Below are positions 60,891 through 64,000 of a stretch of 64,000 nt of DNA, in pieces. Position 1 is the stretch's first letter. The number at the start of each line of letters is the position of its first letter. The stretch covers positions 1 to 64,000 of the forward strand of contig NZ_QXTG01000001.1 in the NCBI RefSeq assembly GCF_003581425.1. Direction: 5' to 3'. Source of the stretch: Amnibacterium setariae (GTDB lineage Bacteria > Actinomycetota > Actinomycetes > Actinomycetales > Microbacteriaceae). The position numbers and the translations under genes are program-made. The notes below the pieces were generated by a model. That model was not told where the DNA came from and did no database searches. It saw only the letters and a program-made list of their open reading frames with translations.

Positions 60891-61456
60891 GCTGCCGCTT
60901 GGCATTCTCTTGCTCTCGTGGGAAAGTGGACAAGCCGCGAGGCTCGCGGCTCGAGCGCGCCGTTCCGCTGTTCGCGGGCACCTTGCTAAATAGCATGAAT
61001 CGAGGGATTGGTCCTTGAGGTTGTTGGGCGTCGCGATACAGCGAGCGGACCGGTACATCCCAGCCGAAGGGTCAGTGGCGTAGCCGACGGCATTGGCCGA
61101 CAGTCCAATTGATTGCAGAACGCGTGCTGGGAGCACGACGACCATCCACGCGAGCTCGGCGGAGAGTTGTGTCGCGTGCTGCAGGACGTGTCAACCGGCG
61201 CGTGCCACCAGAGTTCGAAGCGGCAGGAGGAGTCCGGTTCGGCCGCCAGTGGCATCGACGAGCCGCACTGGCAAGATGCGCGGGTGAGGCTGCAACTGGT
61301 ACTTGAGAAGCACACCGCGGCGGCATTGATTCTCTGCAGGATTTGGGACGGCGTCCTGGTTTCCTTGCCACATCGCTCAGTGATAGCCGGTGCGACTATC
61401 CCGCTTCATCAGCCGGTCCGCGAAATGTTGCGCCTCAAATCGCAGGTTGTCTTGTG
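60891..61456. other. Gene-free region
   Basis: 566 bp without a supportable gene or clear repeat. Frames here are short and without ribosome sites. Confidence 0.5.
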
Positions 61457-61669
61457 TCATCTACGCCTGACGAGGACGTCGCCGACGTCACACTCGAGGA
61501 CCTCGCAGATAGCTTCGAGGGTTGAGTACCGGATGGCCCGGGCTCGGTCGTTCTTGAGAATCGAGAGATTCACGACGGTTATGCCGACAAGTTCGCTGAG
61601 TCGAGTGAGAGTCATACCCCGCTCGGAAAGCAGCTCGTCGAGGCGGCAGTGGATGCTGCTGCCACTCAC
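61457..61669 (-). CDS. XRE-family HTH protein (YozG-like)
   Basis: A 70-residue Cro/CI-type helix-turn-helix: LDELLSERGMTLTRLSELVGITVVNLSILKNDRARAIRYSTLEAICEVLECDVGDVL, as in the YozG group. Its GTG directly follows the stop codon of the DUF2975 gene. This pair is widespread in Gram-positive bacteria; the small protein probably controls its own operon. Confidence 0.88.
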   Translation of the reverse strand: MSGSSIHCRLDELLSERGMTLTRLSELVGITVVNLSILKNDRARAIRYSTLEAICEVLECDVGDVLVRRR

Positions 61670-62350
61670 CTAGACGAGCCCGTCGACGTCGCGTTGCAAA
61701 GCAAGCCCTCGACGCACCACGAGCGCAACCACGAGCAACCCGCACGCGGCGAGCAGCGGGCCAAACTGGAAGCCCGGGGCGCTGGCTCGGGAAATCGAAA
61801 TCGGGTAACCGCTCGGGGCCGCCCACGCGAACGCTCCGAACGCGACGGGGGTGGCGAGTTCCAGGAACTGCGCGACGCTCGAGCCGATGGCCAGGACCAC
61901 TGCAGCGAGTACGACCGGACGGGCGAGCCCTCGCCCGAAGGACGTGCCGACGATGAGTCGCCGGATCGTGAAGCCGAGCAGCAGGGCGACCCCGACCCCG
62001 GTGAGTGACCAGACGATGGGCGCGGCCCCGAGCAGAATCCGGTTGATCAGCGGCACGCCGTTCAACGTTGTGGCGACCTGCGTGACAGTCACCGACTGTC
62101 CGTCCTGCACGAACGGACCGCCGCCATAGCTGTTCTGCCCGCCGTTGGTCTTCAGCTCGAAGCTGGTGCTGAAGGTCACCGGTACACGAGCTCCGGGCTG
62201 CACCCAGTTCACGAGTTGCGTCACCTGCAGAACCAGACCGACAAGGCTGACAAGCGTCCACAGCACTGCGACCGTGAGTAACAGTCGTAGCGCCCACCGG
62301 AATCGTTCCGGAATCACCTGGGCGTCCTGCAGTCGTGAGGCATCGGACAT
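61670..62350 (-). CDS. DUF2975-family membrane protein
   Basis: 226 residues with four hydrophobic helices (about 20-45, 95-120, 135-165, 190-212) and an extracytoplasmic loop after the first. The pairing with a YozG-like regulator is diagnostic for DUF2975. Function unknown. ATG 62350 is preceded by a weak ACGGAA. Translation of the regulator is coupled. Confidence 0.8.
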   Translation of the reverse strand: MSDASRLQDAQVIPERFRWALRLLLTVAVLWTLVSLVGLVLQVTQLVNWVQPGARVPVTFSTSFELKTNGGQNSYGGGPFVQDGQSVTVTQVATTLNGVPLINRILLGAAPIVWSLTGVGVALLLGFTIRRLIVGTSFGRGLARPVVLAAVVLAIGSSVAQFLELATPVAFGAFAWAAPSGYPISISRASAPGFQFGPLLAACGLLVVALVVRRGLALQRDVDGLV

Positions 62351-62579
62351 TTCCGTAACATATCGAACGTCGACAGTGTCGTCAATCGATAGGTTTGGAT
62401 CTAGCGGACGGTTCAGACGGGAACGGCCAACGCTTGCGCGACGCCCTTGTACCCGAGGTCGCCCCACGCTTAGAGCGGCATCGCGTCTCGGTCGCGCTGC
62501 GGGAGCCGCCGAATCGCACCGGCGATCTGTCGGAGCGCCGACTCCGCTTCCAACGGCCCGTCCTCGACCTCGTCCGAGC

Positions 62580-62939
62580 ATGTCGACGGTTGCGACGCAG
62601 CCACCGCGCTGGCAGCCTCACCTCGTGGCCGAGCGGACGGTGAGAGGGCCGAATCCGATCGCGTACTTCGTCTTCGCGGGCGTGTGGCTGGCGCTGGGTG
62701 TTTGGACGATCGCCACCCCGACCCCCGCTCTTAACCAGTGGCTGCAACTCGCCGCGCACCTCGCGCTGGCAGCCGCGTTCGCCTTCCTCGGGACTAGACG
62801 CGTGCGCCCAAAAGGCAGCTTCACCGTCCAGATGAGGCACGGCCCGCGCGCCACCGACAGGGCTCATGTGCGCATCGAGGGGACCCGCTCCCAGGACGAT
62901 GCAACAGTTCGCGTCCTCCACGCCGTTCTTAATACGTGA
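62580..62939 (+). CDS. Hypothetical small membrane protein
   Basis: 119 residues with two hydrophobic helices (about 25-46 and 55-75: IAYFVFAGVWLALGVWTIATPTP, WLQLAAHLALAAAFAFLG) and a polar tail. Not recognised. It ends just before the sigma-factor gene and may be cotranscribed. A start at the GTG near residue 17 is also possible. Confidence 0.5.
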   Translation: MSTVATQPPRWQPHLVAERTVRGPNPIAYFVFAGVWLALGVWTIATPTPALNQWLQLAAHLALAAAFAFLGTRRVRPKGSFTVQMRHGPRATDRAHVRIEGTRSQDDATVRVLHAVLNT

Positions 62940-62963
62940 GCAGTGGCAGGGAGCGGAGGGTGG

Positions 62964-63467
62964 ATGACGGACACGTGGTCCGCTGACCCGCGATACACCG
63001 ATCTAGTGCGGCGGCGTGGCGGCGAGCTCCTGCGCGCGGCGGCGATGCTTACGGGGAGCCGGCACGACGCGGAGGACGCGCTGCAGGAGGCGTACATCGC
63101 CGTCTCGCGGTCATGGCCGACTCGGTTGTTCGGCTCCGAGAGCGCCGCCTTCGCCTACTTGCGCACCGCTGTGCTGCGGAAGTCGATCGACCTCATTCGC
63201 AAGCGGCATCCGTCCGACGACCTGCTCGAGCGGACCGTGGAGGACCGCGGGCTGCTGCGGTTCGAGGAGGACCAGGCGTTCTTCGCTCGGCTACAGCACC
63301 TGCCGCAGCAGCAACGAGCCGTGCTCGTGCTCCGCTACTACCTCGATCTCGACGACCGCCGGATCGCCGAGCTGCTCGACATCACCCGCGCGACGGTTCG
63401 CTCCAACGCGATGCGCGGACTCGACAAGCTCCGCGCGGAGACCCGCGCGGTCGCGGAGAAACGATGA
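62964..63467 (+). CDS. ECF RNA polymerase sigma factor
   Basis: 167 residues with sigma-2 (LLRAAAMLTGSRHDAEDALQEAYIAVSRSWP, residues about 20-60) and sigma-4 (LQHLPQQQRAVLVLRYYLDLDDRRIAELLDITRATVRSNAMRGLDKLR, about 105-155). It fits the SigE/SigL-like actinobacterial ECF group. ATG 62964 follows GGAGGG closely; an upstream GTG is possible. Its stop overlaps the next ATG, so that membrane protein is probably its regulator. Confidence 0.88.
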   Translation: MTDTWSADPRYTDLVRRRGGELLRAAAMLTGSRHDAEDALQEAYIAVSRSWPTRLFGSESAAFAYLRTAVLRKSIDLIRKRHPSDDLLERTVEDRGLLRFEEDQAFFARLQHLPQQQRAVLVLRYYLDLDDRRIAELLDITRATVRSNAMRGLDKLRAETRAVAEKR

Positions 63468-64000
63468 ACCCCGAAGACGCGCTGCGCCGACTTCGGTCAG
63501 CCGAGCGCTGGCTACCGATGGAACCCGATTTCCTACCCGCGCAGAGCACCGAGTCCGGATCGCGCGACAACCGGCGACGCGCTCATGAGAGTCGTGTCCG
63601 CGCCGTAATCATCACTGTGGTGGTCCTCGCGCTGCTCGTCGTCGGGACGATCGCACTGGGGCAGGTGACGCGCACGTCCGCACCGGCACTCTCCGTGCCC
63701 CCGACCGCCACCCCGACACCGTCGCCATCTCCGGGCGCGGGCACGGTCGGGGCGCTTCCCGCGGTCGCAGGTACGGTCCTGGCCACGTGGACCTCCCGCG
63801 ATTCACTGCCGGCTACCCGCACGCTCGACGCCCACGGCAAGGCGGTCGCGATCACGGTCGCGTGCACGGGCGGCGGCAGCGTGCGGTACACCCTCGTCCA
63901 CCACAGCGACTCCGCAATCGGGTGCGACGGCACCGCCTCGACCGGCCCGGAGCTGCAAGCCAAGAACGGGCGCCTTATGGCCGAGGGCAAGGTCACGATC
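63464..64000 (+). CDS. Membrane protein after the ECF sigma factor (partial)
   Basis: The first 179 codons of a gene that runs off the window. About 45 cytoplasmic residues precede one transmembrane helix (about 46-68, VIITVVVLALLVVGTIALG), a Thr/Pro/Ser-rich stalk and an extracytoplasmic domain with two cysteines. ATGA overlap with the sigma gene suggests an anti-sigma or sensor role, but no zinc-binding anti-sigma domain is visible. Confidence 0.75.
   Translation, partial: MNPEDALRRLRSAERWLPMEPDFLPAQSTESGSRDNRRRAHESRVRAVIITVVVLALLVVGTIALGQVTRTSAPALSVPPTATPTPSPSPGAGTVGALPAVAGTVLATWTSRDSLPATRTLDAHGKAVAITVACTGGGSVRYTLVHHSDSAIGCDGTASTGPELQAKNGRLMAEGKVTI

Overview
The window is high-GC DNA of an actinobacterium, most likely a member of the Microbacteriaceae. 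Reasons: a full menaquinone gene set, ResABC-type cytochrome c maturation, an archaeal-type AspRS, the small basic ribosomal protein bS22, an F420/DUF385-type protein, GTG/TTG starts, and many genes whose -10-like box (TANNNT) lies only 6-9 nt before the start codon, which suggests leaderless mRNAs. The family assignment is inference from gene content.

Layout. 1-345: possible promoter and leader of an rRNA operon reading out of the window to the left. 350-11269: menaquinone region (fprA, a polyprenyl synthetase, menG, menF, menD, menA, menE, menB, menC) in several divergent or convergent units; together they take chorismate through isochorismate, SEPHCHC, OSB, OSB-CoA and DHNA to prenylated, methylated menaquinone. 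11289-11581: two copies of an 89-bp nested palindrome. 11606-16205: a minus-strand operon (phosphatase, resA, ccdA, resB, resC) for cytochrome c assembly. 16323-23680: housekeeping genes (aspS, a PerM-like permease, a HAD phosphatase, bS22, small regulators, tadA, upp) and a winged-helix regulator behind a candidate cysteine-containing leader peptide. 24000-33186: cell-envelope and miscellaneous genes (GT2, photolyase, LCP protein, GT9/GT4 pair, DUF385, YozE-like, MarR plus MFS exporter).

Island 1 (33703-49004, about 15.3 kb) sits in the 3' end of tRNA-Ser(GCT) and is bounded by a 38-bp perfect direct repeat. It carries a tyrosine integrase, a Replication-relaxation-like protein, a striking long inverted repeat, and a cargo of redox and central-carbon enzymes (two epimerase/NmrA-type proteins, tautomerase, fumarase, malic/malolactic enzyme, SDRs, two medium-chain reductases) with five local regulators (TetR, LysR, MarR, HxlR and their operators).

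Island 2 starts at tRNA-Arg(ACG) (53281-53353) and repeats the same core in the same order and orientation: integrase, Replication-relaxation-like protein, and a second copy of the long inverted repeat. The two islands therefore share a compact module, tRNA / integrase / Replic_Relax / three-way-junction DNA, which is the best candidate here for a poorly described system. No right end of island 2 was found in the window. Beyond its core lie poorly characterised genes, including a more AT-rich trio (secreted protein, large lipoprotein, tiny membrane protein), a DUF2975/XRE pair, and an ECF sigma factor with a membrane partner that runs off the window.
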